NCBI RefSeq assembly: GCF_027947575.1
Contig: NZ_CP116256.1
Coordinates: forward strand, 8,308,001 to 8,372,000
Length of the DNA: 64,000 bases
From: Streptomyces rubrogriseus
GTDB lineage: Bacteria > Actinomycetota > Actinomycetes > Streptomycetales > Streptomycetaceae
Direction: 5' to 3'
Part shown: positions 1-6,882 of the stretch, piece by piece
How positions within the stretch are numbered: the stretch's first letter is position 1
Layout of the letters: every line of letters starts with the position of its first letter
The notes under the pieces: model-generated
Databases searched by the model: none
Told to the model about the DNA's origin: nothing
What the model saw: the letters and a program-made list of their open reading frames with translations, nothing else
Program-made: the position numbers and the translations under genes

Positions 1-245
1 AGGTTGTAGGGGTGGTGTTGGCCCCACCTCCTGTAGGTGGAGTGGGGGAGGAGGGGTACTGCGGGTTGACCCCTGAGGGTTCGCACGAGGCAAGCACCCG
101 TGGGGGCGCGGAGCACCTGCGAGGCGCACTCCGGCAGGGGGCAGGATGCCCCCGCGAGGCCTGCACCCGGCGAGGACGGCCCGGCACCCGCAGCACGGCC
201 GACGCGGACCCGGCCGACGCTGACCGGGCCATCCCGGGCACGACT
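1..245. other. Gene-poor left edge, no supported gene
   Basis: No gene is supported here. An open frame runs on the plus strand from about position 12 into the tandem repeat that follows, but its first half lacks the strong G/C third-position bias of the other genes in the window. It may be readthrough or the degraded tail of a neighbour outside the window. Confidence 0.4.
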
Positions 246-364
246 GACGCGGGCGTGGTCGCCCCGGGCGCGGCCGGCGCGGGCACGGCCGACGCGGGCC
301 TGGTCGACGCGGGCCTGGTCGGCGCGGGCACGGCCTGACGCAGACACGGCCTGACGCAGGCACG
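246..364. repeat. 15-bp tandem repeat, about 8 units
   Basis: Units of the form GACGCGGGCCTGGTC or GGCGCGGGCACGGCC follow head to tail; the first six are exactly 15 bp and the last two are about 16 and 13 bp. Weaker relatives occur upstream from about 198. In one plus-strand frame the array reads as five-residue units (DAGLV, GAGTA). It lies just past the terminators of the small secreted-protein gene, so it probably belongs to an intergenic expansion. Confidence 0.75.
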
Positions 365-368
365 AAAA

Positions 369-406
369 CGTCCGGGCGACGGTACCTGAGTACCGTCGCC
401 CGGACG
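369..406 (-). terminator. Intrinsic terminator with T-run (minus strand)
   Basis: A perfect 17-bp stem (369-385 pairing with 390-406) closes a 4-nt loop. On the minus strand the stem is followed by TTTT, the classical form. It is the second of two hairpins downstream of the small secreted-protein gene. Confidence 0.8.
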
Positions 407-442
407 CACTGCGACCCCATGAAGCACACCCGCACAAGTACC

Positions 443-480
443 GAGGGGCCGGCGCGGCAGCGCACCCGCGCCGGCCCCTC
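443..480 (-). terminator. Hairpin immediately after stop codon
   Basis: A perfect 15-bp stem (443-457 with 466-480) with an 8-nt loop begins 3 bases after the stop codon of the minus-strand gene at 484-810. It has no T-run, as is common in Streptomyces. With the hairpin at 369-406 it makes a tandem terminator. Confidence 0.7.
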
Positions 481-483
481 AGC

Positions 484-810
484 TCACCACCACAGCGGGG
501 AGAAGGTGACGGCCACGTTGTCGTTGCCCTGGTTGATCGACGTGAAGGCGGAGCCGTCGACCTGCGCGGTGTTGCTCTGGTTCGAGGCCCCCGAGCCGAC
601 CGCCTGCTGCTGCGTGGTGGACGAGTTGCCGTTGTTGTCGTCGCCGACGCCGCTGCCGATGATGCCCGCGGAAGCGCTGGCGGCGGTCGCGTTCGATCCG
701 TCGTCCGCGAAGGCGCCGTTGTCCGCCGTCGCCACCCCGCCGAGGAGAGCGGCGGCGAGCGGAAGGGCGGCAACGGCGGCGACGACACGGGCGGTACGGA
801 TGCTTGCCAT
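484..810 (-). CDS. Small secreted N/Q/S-rich protein
   Basis: I do not recognise the family. The 108-residue product has a Sec signal peptide: a short basic N-region (MASIRTAR), an Ala/Leu-rich core, and a likely cleavage after GVATA near residue 29. The mature part of about 79 residues is rich in Asn, Gln, Ser and Gly (for example GDDNNGNSSTTQQQ) and ends in hydrophobic SPLWW. I chose the ATG at 810 because GGAGG sits 6 bases upstream; an in-frame ATG six codons earlier lacks a clear site. The composition recalls exported cell-surface or amyloid-forming proteins of Streptomyces (chaplin/rodlin class), but no chaplin domain or cysteine pair is present. It is monocistronic, with two terminators downstream. 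Confidence 0.75.
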   Translation of the reverse strand: MASIRTARVVAAVAALPLAAALLGGVATADNGAFADDGSNATAASASAGIIGSGVGDDNNGNSSTTQQQAVGSGASNQSNTAQVDGSAFTSINQGNDNVAVTFSPLWW

Positions 811-1174
811 GTTGTTCCTCCAGAACAAGTGCGCACCGGCTTCCAGCCGACAACGCGAGAAGTACGTGAACTAGGGCTGTTGCCAAGGCAGTTGGCCGAC
901 CGCCTCGACGCTGTGCACGACGTCGCGTGATCAGAGTTGCCCACCGAATCCCCGGCGAACCACCCCGGAAGCCCTGATTCGCCCTCAAGCGTGAGGACAA
1001 GTCGATAAACCCCTTTGCTTCCCTTCCTCCCCATGCCGGGACAGCACGGACGACTCCACCTCAAGCCCCGCAAGAGGTGAAGCGTTCCGCCACTTTCTCC
1101 CCGCACCCCTCCCTCCCCGGCGTGTCGCATCCCTCACCCTTCCCTTTCTCGAACATACGTACGAACATAGACCC
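811..1174. other. Divergent intergenic region
   Basis: This 364-bp stretch separates the secreted-protein gene (minus) from the primase/polymerase gene (plus) and should hold both promoters. I see no unambiguous -35/-10 pair. Just before the plus-strand start the octamer CGAACATA occurs twice, four bases apart (1152-1171), a possible operator. No gene is visible. Confidence 0.4.
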
Positions 1175-2050
1175 ATGGCCACCACCGACCGGCGGGCCAA
1201 GACGCTGGCCCTCGCACACGCCCTGTCAGCCGCGGAACGCGGACTGGCCGTCATCCCGCTGGCCCGGACGAAGCTCCCGGCGCTGCGTTCCCCGCACCGC
1301 GACGCCCCGGCCACCGAGCCCTTCGCCTGCCGCGGCGAGTGCGGCCGCTTCGGTCACGGTGTCCACGACGCCTCCACCGACCCGGACCGCGTCCGCGCGC
1401 TCTTCGCCGCCGCCCCGTGGGCCACGGGCTACGGCATCGCCTGCGGCCTTCCGCCGCATCACCTGATCGGGGTCGACCTGGACACGAAGTCGGCGGCGGT
1501 GCCGACGGACTCCGCCACCGCCCTGCGCGAACTGGCCCTGCGCCACCTGTTCACGATCCCGCCCACGGTCGTCGTCCTCACCCCCAGCGGAGGCCGCCAC
1601 CTCTGGCTGACCGGCCCGCCGGACCACGTCGTCCCCAACTCGGCGGGCCGCCTCGCCCCCGGCATCGACATCCGGGGCGCCGGCGGCTACCTCGTCGGCC
1701 CCGGCTCCCGCACCCGCCACGGCGCCTACACGATCGCCCCCGGCACGTCCCACCTCAGGCCGGCGCCCTGCCCGCCCGCGCTCCTGCGCCTGCTGCTCCC
1801 GCCCCCGGTCCGACGTGCCGACGGCGAGTCGACGGGCGACGGACGCGGCCTCGTCCAGTTCGTGCTGGCCGCCCACGAGGGCCAGCGCAACACCCGCCTC
1901 TTCTGGGCGGCCTGCCGCGCCTACGAGAACGGCGTCGGCGCGGCCCTCCTCGCCCCCTTGCTGGACGCCGCCCGGACCACCGGCCTGACCGAACGCGAGG
2001 CCCGAGCGACGATCGCGTCGGCGGCCCGCATGACGGCCCGACACCCCTGA
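1175..2050 (+). CDS. Bifunctional primase/polymerase (Prim-Pol) domain protein
   Basis: The 291-residue protein matches the small archaeo-eukaryotic Prim-Pol N-terminal domain. Near residues 15-30 it has the usual opening (A..GL.VIPL....K.P), and then a catalytic acidic motif within LIGVDLDTK near residue 100. A later segment, VVVLTPSGGRHLWL, fits the conserved core. Prim-Pol domains synthesise primers and are usually fused to helicases in plasmids and phages. Here the domain stands alone with a short C-terminal region, as in many Streptomyces chromosomal copies of unknown role. The ATG at 1175 directly precedes the conserved region. A divergent paralogue lies at 12857-13523. Confidence 0.8.
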   Translation: MATTDRRAKTLALAHALSAAERGLAVIPLARTKLPALRSPHRDAPATEPFACRGECGRFGHGVHDASTDPDRVRALFAAAPWATGYGIACGLPPHHLIGVDLDTKSAAVPTDSATALRELALRHLFTIPPTVVVLTPSGGRHLWLTGPPDHVVPNSAGRLAPGIDIRGAGGYLVGPGSRTRHGAYTIAPGTSHLRPAPCPPALLRLLLPPPVRRADGESTGDGRGLVQFVLAAHEGQRNTRLFWAACRAYENGVGAALLAPLLDAARTTGLTEREARATIASAARMTARHP

Positions 2051-2145
2051 CGGACCCGACCCCGAGCCCCGCAGCCCGCAGCCCGCAGCCCGCAGCCGCC
2101 CCCACGCGACACGGCCCACCCGGCACAAGCAACCGAAAGACCCCG

Positions 2146-2625
2146 ATGCACGACCGTCCCAGAGTGCCGACCCTGTCGCTGACCCGGATCGTCCTGTCCT
2201 GCGGCCGCAGCGTCGAGCTGACCGAACTGCGCCTGACCCCGACCTACGGCGACATGCCGGCGGGCTACCCGTGCCGCCCCGTGAACGACCTGCGCATCCG
2301 GGCACTCCTGCACACCGCCGCCGGGTTGTCCCCCACCGTGCCGGTGCACCTGATCCCACCGCCGCGCGAGTACCCGGACCAGTACGCGGGCGCCTTCGGC
2401 CCCGTCGAGACACTCCCGCGCGTGGCCTGCGTCGGCCGTTTCTCCTCCATGCCCCTGGCCCCGGCCAAGGACCCGGTCGCCCACCGCTCCGGCCTGACCG
2501 TCATCTGGTTCCAGCCGACGCCCCGGGTCCCGGACCCGTACGACACGGACCCCGCCCTGCGGCAGGTCGACTGGACGTCCTTGGCACAGGACTACGAGTT
2601 GGAAGGCCTGCCGTACGGCCCCTGA
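2146..2625 (+). CDS. Conserved hypothetical protein, 159 aa
   Basis: I do not recognise the family. The frame shows strong G/C third-position bias from the ATG at 2146, and upstream of it the reading becomes Arg/Pro-rich antisense-like sequence, which supports this start. The protein is soluble, with no signal or membrane segment and many prolines. It ends in a Tyr/Leu/Glu-rich tail (DYELEGLPYGP). It lies 95 bp after the Prim-Pol gene on the same strand and may be cotranscribed. Its last 34 bases overlap the 3' end of the convergent lipoprotein gene. Confidence 0.65.
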   Translation: MHDRPRVPTLSLTRIVLSCGRSVELTELRLTPTYGDMPAGYPCRPVNDLRIRALLHTAAGLSPTVPVHLIPPPREYPDQYAGAFGPVETLPRVACVGRFSSMPLAPAKDPVAHRSGLTVIWFQPTPRVPDPYDTDPALRQVDWTSLAQDYELEGLPYGP

Positions 2626-3686
2626 GCCCCCGGCCGACCGCTGCCGCTCTCCCCCGTGCCCCTGCCCGCCTCCGTCTCGTCCTTCTGCCACGGCCGGACC
2701 CCCAGCTCGCCGGTGGTGCCGAGGTCGAGGTGCGGGGCGACCGTCACCGGGTCGGACCCGGCCTCGGCCCGGACCCTGACGTAGGGCACGGTCACCGCCT
2801 CGCCGAACTCGGTGGTGTTGCGCCACGCCAGCCCCGACACGGCGGACTCCCCGGGCAGCAGCGTCACCGGCCGCGGCGGCCCCTCGTCCCCGCCCGCCAT
2901 CGGGATGCCGTCGGTACCGCGCAGGATCTCGATCCCGTCCACCGGCCGGTGCTCGGCGTCGAGCAACTGCAGTACCGGGTAACCCTCCAGGGAGTACGTC
3001 CGGCTCCCGCAGTTCTCCAGGTGCAGCCCCACGACACGCAGCCCCATCGCCGCGTCGCCCTGGTCGGCGGTCAGCCGCAGCCCGGACGCCGGGCAGGAAC
3101 TCGCGGGCGCCGGCGCCTCGTCGGAGGGCACCCGCTCCACGTCGAGGATCCGCACCCGCCCGGCATCGAGCGCCCCGCCGCCCGGATACGCACCGTGCTC
3201 AAGAGTCCTCCGCACGGTCTTCCCCGCCCCCACGGAGGCCACCGTCTCCTCGACGTTCGACATCGCCCGGCCCTGCTCGTCCATCAGGGAGAAGGTGATG
3301 GTGTACGTGAAGGGCTCGGCCCCCGGGTTGGTCACCTCGTACTGAACGGCACACGGCCCGGCCGCTCCCCCGCCCCCCGGCAGACTGTCCGCCGTGACAG
3401 ACACCCCGGGCCGCTGACTCGCCTGCCCACCGGGCGAAGCACTCCCCCCGGCCCCGTCCCGCTCCACGGTCCCGAGGACCCGGACCCCGTCCCGCTCGGC
3501 ACCGGCGCCGTTCGCGCCACCGGAAGCCCCGTCGCCGGCGGCGGCACCGCCCGCACACGGCCCCTTCGTCTCCCCACCACCCCCTGCCGCGGACCCGGCG
3601 GTCTCAGTACCGCAGCCACCCAGCACAAGACCGGCCACAAGAACACCGGAGACCGCCAACACCGTGCGGAACGGGGGAATTCGCAT
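2592..3686 (-). CDS. DUF4232-type lipoprotein
   Basis: The 364-residue product starts with a lipoprotein signal peptide ending in the lipobox LVLGGC near residue 24, so it should be anchored to the outer face of the membrane. A Gly/Ala-rich linker is followed by a domain containing VTNPGAEPFTYTITFSL, then a C-terminal part typical of DUF4232. That part has a Cys, LRLTADQGDAAMG, a central LENCG, LEGYPVLQLLD, and a closing region on value and gain of Val/Thr strands. DUF4232 proteins are common actinobacterial secreted proteins without assigned chemistry. I chose the ATG at 3686 over the longer frame because GGTGGGGCG precedes it and it places the signal peptide at the N-terminus. Confidence 0.8.
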   Translation of the reverse strand: MRIPPFRTVLAVSGVLVAGLVLGGCGTETAGSAAGGGGETKGPCAGGAAAGDGASGGANGAGAERDGVRVLGTVERDGAGGSASPGGQASQRPGVSVTADSLPGGGGAAGPCAVQYEVTNPGAEPFTYTITFSLMDEQGRAMSNVEETVASVGAGKTVRRTLEHGAYPGGGALDAGRVRILDVERVPSDEAPAPASSCPASGLRLTADQGDAAMGLRVVGLHLENCGSRTYSLEGYPVLQLLDAEHRPVDGIEILRGTDGIPMAGGDEGPPRPVTLLPGESAVSGLAWRNTTEFGEAVTVPYVRVRAEAGSDPVTVAPHLDLGTTGELGVRPWQKDETEAGRGTGESGSGRPGAQGPYGRPSNS

Positions 3687-3770
3687 CGCCCCACCCCACC
3701 AGCCCCACCGCACCCGGGCCATGGCGGAAGCCACACCTCCGGTCACAGCCCTGTCACAACCACAACGCCG

Positions 3771-3805
3771 ACGGCCCCTGACCACAACACCTGGTCAGGG
3801 GCCGT
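3771..3805 (-). terminator. Terminator downstream of tRNA-Ser
   Basis: A perfect 14-bp stem (3771-3784 with 3792-3805) and a 7-nt loop lie 9 bases beyond the 3' end of the minus-strand tRNA gene. The hairpin also insulates the lipoprotein gene that starts at 3686 on the same strand. Confidence 0.8.
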
Positions 3806-3814
3806 CAAACACCG

Positions 3815-3899
3815 CGGTGGGTGTGGGATTTGAACCCACGGTGACTTGCGCCACGACGGTTTTCAAGACCGTTCCCTTAGGCCGCTCGGGCAACCCACC
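3815..3899 (-). tRNA. tRNA-Ser (anticodon UGA)
   Basis: The minus strand folds as an 85-nt class II tRNA. The acceptor arms GGTGGGT and ACCCACC pair perfectly with G as discriminator base. The anticodon loop CTTGAAA carries TGA, read between stem arms ACGGT and ACCGT. A long variable arm and a T-arm GTGGG-TTCAAAT-CCCAC follow. The CCA end is not encoded, as is usual in Streptomyces. No integrase or attachment repeat is beside it, so it does not appear to be an occupied integration site. Confidence 0.97.
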
Positions 3900-4057
3900 T
3901 GTGCGCCGTCCACCAGGGGCGGAGCGGGTACAGCGTACCGGGCCGGGGCGCCGCGCGGGGTCTGTGGTCGCCACCTGGTGCGTAGCCCCGGGACAGCGGC
4001 CCGGGGCTGCGTCGGCTCTGCTATTCCGGGATCGTCACTGCTGGGATTCCCTTTCTG

Positions 4058-4486
4058 TCACAGGGTGATCAGGGCGCGGCCGGCGTGCTTGGGGTCGGCC
4101 AGGGGTCTCAGCGCCAGGCGGACCAGGGCGAGGGGATTGTCGTCGCCGGCTATGCGGTTGGCGCTCAGCTCACCGCAGGAGGCGCACTGGTGGATGATCA
4201 TCCACTCGCCGTCGGTGCGGACGGACATGCCCAGCGCCTCCATACGCCCACGGCAGTCCGCGTCGCGGTCCCCCGGTGTCTTCCGGTCGACGTGCAGGCT
4301 GGCCAGACAGTTCGGGCAGTGGTTGCGGTGCGCGGTGCCCGGGGCGGCCGGGGAGACGTCGAGGCGGCAGGACGTGCACCGGAAGTCGTTGGCGCGGTGG
4401 CCGCCCCGGGTGTGCAGGACGTCCTTGTGCCGCTGCGGACGCCGCCGCTGTTGCTGCCCGCGGCTGCTGTGGTTGTTGCGTGGCAT
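4058..4486 (-). CDS. RNHCP domain protein
   Basis: The 142-residue protein carries the signature RNHCPNCLASLHVD near residue 53 that names the RNHCP domain. It has further Cys pairs (CTSC before it, CASC after it), which suggests a zinc-binding fold. Its N-terminus is a basic Arg/Gln/His tail (RGQQQRRRPQRHK), which could bind nucleic acid. The biochemical role of the family is unknown. The gene is preceded at 4513-4881 by a paralogue with the same domain but without the basic tail, 26 bp away, so the two are probably one transcription unit formed by tandem duplication. Confidence 0.85.
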   Translation of the reverse strand: MPRNNHSSRGQQQRRRPQRHKDVLHTRGGHRANDFRCTSCRLDVSPAAPGTAHRNHCPNCLASLHVDRKTPGDRDADCRGRMEALGMSVRTDGEWMIIHQCASCGELSANRIAGDDNPLALVRLALRPLADPKHAGRALITL

Positions 4487-4512
4487 GGTGCCGCTCCTTT
4501 CCTGGGAGGCGG

Positions 4513-4881
4513 TCAGAGTGTTCCGAACGCTTCGAGCGGGAAAGGGGGTTGGGCCAGCGGGCGGACCGCCATGCGCATCAGGATGAGCTGGTTGTCGTCG
4601 GTGCGGACCGGGTTCGAGGTCAGTTCGTCGCAGCGCACGCAGCGGTGGATCACCCTCCAGTCACCGGTGCGGAGCACGGCGATGGCGATCGGGGACATCC
4701 GGCCCTCGCAGTCGCTCGGGCCGCCCTCGACGTGGTCGAGAACGTGCCGGGAATGCAGGCAGGAGGGGCAGTGGTTGCGCGGCGCGCCGTCGGCGGCGTA
4801 CGCGGACACGGTCAGCCCGCACCAGGCGCAGGCGAAGGTGCTGAGGTTGAGAGTGTTGTTGTTGGTGGTGTGGCTGGACAC
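4513..4881 (-). CDS. RNHCP domain protein (paralogue)
   Basis: The 122-residue protein has the signature APRNHCPSCLHSRH near residue 33, an N-terminal CAWC pair and a later CVRCDELTSN. The second half (RTDDNQLILMRMAVRPLA) aligns with the neighbour's GDDNPLALVRLALRPLA, so the two are paralogues. The four or more conserved Cys suggest zinc binding. The ATG at 4881 opens an Asn/Thr-rich N-terminus. This is probably the first gene of the pair, read from a promoter in the 318-bp region upstream. Confidence 0.85.
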   Translation of the reverse strand: MSSHTTNNNTLNLSTFACAWCGLTVSAYAADGAPRNHCPSCLHSRHVLDHVEGGPSDCEGRMSPIAIAVLRTGDWRVIHRCVRCDELTSNPVRTDDNQLILMRMAVRPLAQPPFPLEAFGTL

Positions 4882-5146
4882 CCGGGTGCTCCTTGCTGGG
4901 AAGTGATCGAGACAGCAAGAGCAGGCCGAGTGGCCTCGTCAGAAGGCAGCCCGATGGCGCCGCAGGTCGGCGCACGGACAGGTCAGAGCACCGGAGGACA
5001 CGTCCGGCAGCCGCCAGTGGAAGCGAGCGGCGAAAGGCGGCGGACGGTCACGCGGTGTGGCGAGGCGCACTCGGCGCGAGCCGGGTCATCAAAACACCCT
5101 CTTCTGGGGCGCAGGGGCCCATAACGAATCAGAACGATCAGTTGAG

Positions 5147-5175
5147 GTTAACAGGGCACCTTCCGGCGGCGTCAA
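5147..5175 (-). promoter_or_regulatory. Candidate promoter for the RNHCP pair
   Basis: On the minus strand TTGACG (5170-5175) is separated by 17 bp from GTTAAC (5147-5152), a fair match to the vegetative sigma consensus. It would give a leader of roughly 260 bases before the ATG at 4881. The rest of 4882-5199 holds no gene I can support. Confidence 0.35.
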
Positions 5176-5199
5176 CGCATTATTCCGCCCGTGCGGGGC

Positions 5200-5790
5200 T
5201 CAGGCGCGGTGTGCGGGGCGGGCCGCGGCCCAGGCCGCCTCGATCATCGGGAAGATCTCGTCGAGGGCGGCCTCGGGATCGGGGGCCTCGCGGGACAGCG
5301 AGTAGGCGTCGATCACGAACCTCGCGAGGGTGCGGGCGGCGGTTTCGCTCCGGGTGAGGGTGGCGTCGGCGGCGATGGCCGTGGCCAGGGCCTCCGCGTG
5401 GCGCAGGCGGACCGATTCGTCGTACTTCCGCAGGGCGGGGGACCCGTCGATCATGCGCCAGATCGGGGCCGCGCTGTCCGCGGTGCAGTGCCGGACCAGG
5501 GCCAGGATCTCGCGGCGCAGAGCGGGGATCAGCGGCTCGTGCGGGGCCCGGTCGGTGACCGCCCGCGTGAGGCGGTGCTCGAAGTCCTCGTCCTGCTCGA
5601 AGACCAGGGCCTCTTTCGAGGCGAAGTGGGAGAAGAGCGTGGTGACGGCCACGTCGGCCTCGGCGGCCACGTCACGGATGCCCACCGCGTCGTACCCGCG
5701 TTCCAGGAAGAGCCGCAGCGCGGTGTCGGCGATCTTCTGGCGGGTCGCGGCCTTTTTGCGCTCGCGGCGGCCCGACTGCTGCACGGTCAT
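5200..5790 (-). CDS. TetR family transcriptional regulator
   Basis: The 196-residue protein has a TetR DNA-binding domain at residues 10-60: TRQKIADTALRLFLERGYDAV, then the helix-turn-helix IRDVAAEADVAVTTLFSHFASKEAL. The C-terminal ligand domain is variable and gives no clue to the inducer. The gene is divergent from the quinone-reductase-like gene 71 bp away, the usual arrangement for a TetR repressor controlling its neighbour and itself. The ATG at 5790 fits the family length. Confidence 0.9.
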   Translation of the reverse strand: MTVQQSGRRERKKAATRQKIADTALRLFLERGYDAVGIRDVAAEADVAVTTLFSHFASKEALVFEQDEDFEHRLTRAVTDRAPHEPLIPALRREILALVRHCTADSAAPIWRMIDGSPALRKYDESVRLRHAEALATAIAADATLTRSETAARTLARFVIDAYSLSREAPDPEAALDEIFPMIEAAWAAARPAHRA

Positions 5791-5818
5791 GACGCGAAGG
5801 CTAGCAGGTAGGAAACAG

Positions 5819-5827
5819 TAACCGTTA
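5819..5827. promoter_or_regulatory. Candidate TetR operator
   Basis: TAACCGTTA, an inverted repeat with 4-bp arms around one base, sits near the middle of the 71-bp gap between the divergent tetR and reductase genes. It lies in the only A/T-rich part of the gap (AACAGTAACCGTTATGAAAAG). Repressor binding here could block both promoters. This is inferred from position and symmetry only. Confidence 0.4.
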
Positions 5828-5861
5828 TGAAAAGCTATCCGGTAGTGCTACGTTCGGCGGC

Positions 5862-6755
5862 ATGAGGAAAGTGAGCTTCGCCGAGTTCGGCGGTCCGGAC
5901 GTTCTGCAACTGGTCGACGCCGAGGAGCCCCACGCGGGGCCTGGTCGGATACGCATCGCCGTACGGGCGGCGGGCGTGAATCCCGTCGACTGGCGGGTCA
6001 GGGAAGGGCAGGTGCTGGGGGCCCATCCGGTCGAGTTGCCCTCCGGGGTCGGGCTGGACGCCGCCGGTGTGGTGGACGAGGTGGGCGAGGGGGTCACCGG
6101 GGTCGAGGTCGGGGACCGGGTGTTCGGCGAGGGCGCCGACACCTACGCCGAGTTCGCCGTGCTCGGGGCCTGGGCGCGGATGCCGGAGGGGCTGAGCTTC
6201 GAAGAGGCGGCCGGGTACCCCTCCGTGGTGGAGACCGCGCTGCGCGTCATTCGGGAGGTCGGTGTGCTCCCCGGGCAGACGCTGCTGGTCAGCGGGGCTT
6301 CGGGGGGAGTCGGGTCGGCGGTGCTGCAGATCGCCCGCGAGCGCGGTGTCACGGTGATCGGTACGGCCGGTGCCGCCAACCAGGAGTACCTGCGCGACCT
6401 CGGTGCCGTCGCCACGACGTACGGCGAGGGCTGGGTCGAGCGGGTGCGGCGGCTCGGCGATGTCGACGCCGCTCTCGACCTGGCCGGTTCGGGTGTGATC
6501 CGGGAGTTGGTCGAGCTGACCGGGAGTCCGGAGCGGGTCGTCAGCATCGCCGATCTGGGGGCGCCCGAGTTCGGCGTCCGGTTCTCCGGTGTGGCCGGAA
6601 GCGTGCCGGCGGCGCTCACCGAGGCCGTCGACCTGATCTCTCGCGGGAAGCTCCACATCCCGGTCGAGAAGTCGTACTCACTCGCCGAGGCCGCGTCGGC
6701 GCACATCGACAGCCAGGCCGGTCATACGCGCGGGCGCCGGGTCCTCGTGATCTGA
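5862..6755 (+). CDS. NADP-dependent quinone oxidoreductase (zinc-free MDR)
   Basis: The 297-residue protein belongs to the medium-chain dehydrogenase/reductase quinone-reductase branch. The N-terminal GroES-like domain opens with VSFAEFGGPDVLQL and contains RAAGVNPVDWRVREG. The cofactor site is LLVSGASGGVGSAVLQIA, near residues 145-160, followed by IGTAGAANQEYLRDLGA. Zinc-binding cysteines are absent, as in this branch. It probably reduces quinones or enones with NADPH. It is divergent from a TetR gene that likely represses it. The start at 5862 fits the family, although no strong ribosome-binding site precedes it. Confidence 0.88.
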   Translation: MRKVSFAEFGGPDVLQLVDAEEPHAGPGRIRIAVRAAGVNPVDWRVREGQVLGAHPVELPSGVGLDAAGVVDEVGEGVTGVEVGDRVFGEGADTYAEFAVLGAWARMPEGLSFEEAAGYPSVVETALRVIREVGVLPGQTLLVSGASGGVGSAVLQIARERGVTVIGTAGAANQEYLRDLGAVATTYGEGWVERVRRLGDVDAALDLAGSGVIRELVELTGSPERVVSIADLGAPEFGVRFSGVAGSVPAALTEAVDLISRGKLHIPVEKSYSLAEAASAHIDSQAGHTRGRRVLVI

Positions 6756-6820
6756 GCCTGCCCGAAGCGCAGCGCGGTGTCCGGTCCCGCGGGCCCGGCC
6801 GCCTGCCTCACCGAAACGCA

Positions 6821-6853
6821 CTTCGCCACCGGAGCCCGGCCCCGGTGGCGAAG
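6821..6853. terminator. Bidirectional terminator between convergent genes
   Basis: A perfect 12-bp stem (6821-6832 with 6842-6853) and a 9-nt loop lie between the 3' ends of the quinone reductase (plus) and the HtrA-like protease (minus). Confidence 0.75.
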
Positions 6854-6882
6854 TACGTGATCGTGGTGTGCGGAGAGCGGCG

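Noticed and set aside
1226..2413. Minus-strand ORF of 395 codons over the Prim-Pol gene
   Set aside because: It is Arg/Gly-rich and antisense to a frame with recognisable Prim-Pol motifs.
3815..3899. tRNA-Ser as an integration site for a mobile element
   Set aside because: No integrase, excisionase or duplicated tRNA end is visible on either side.
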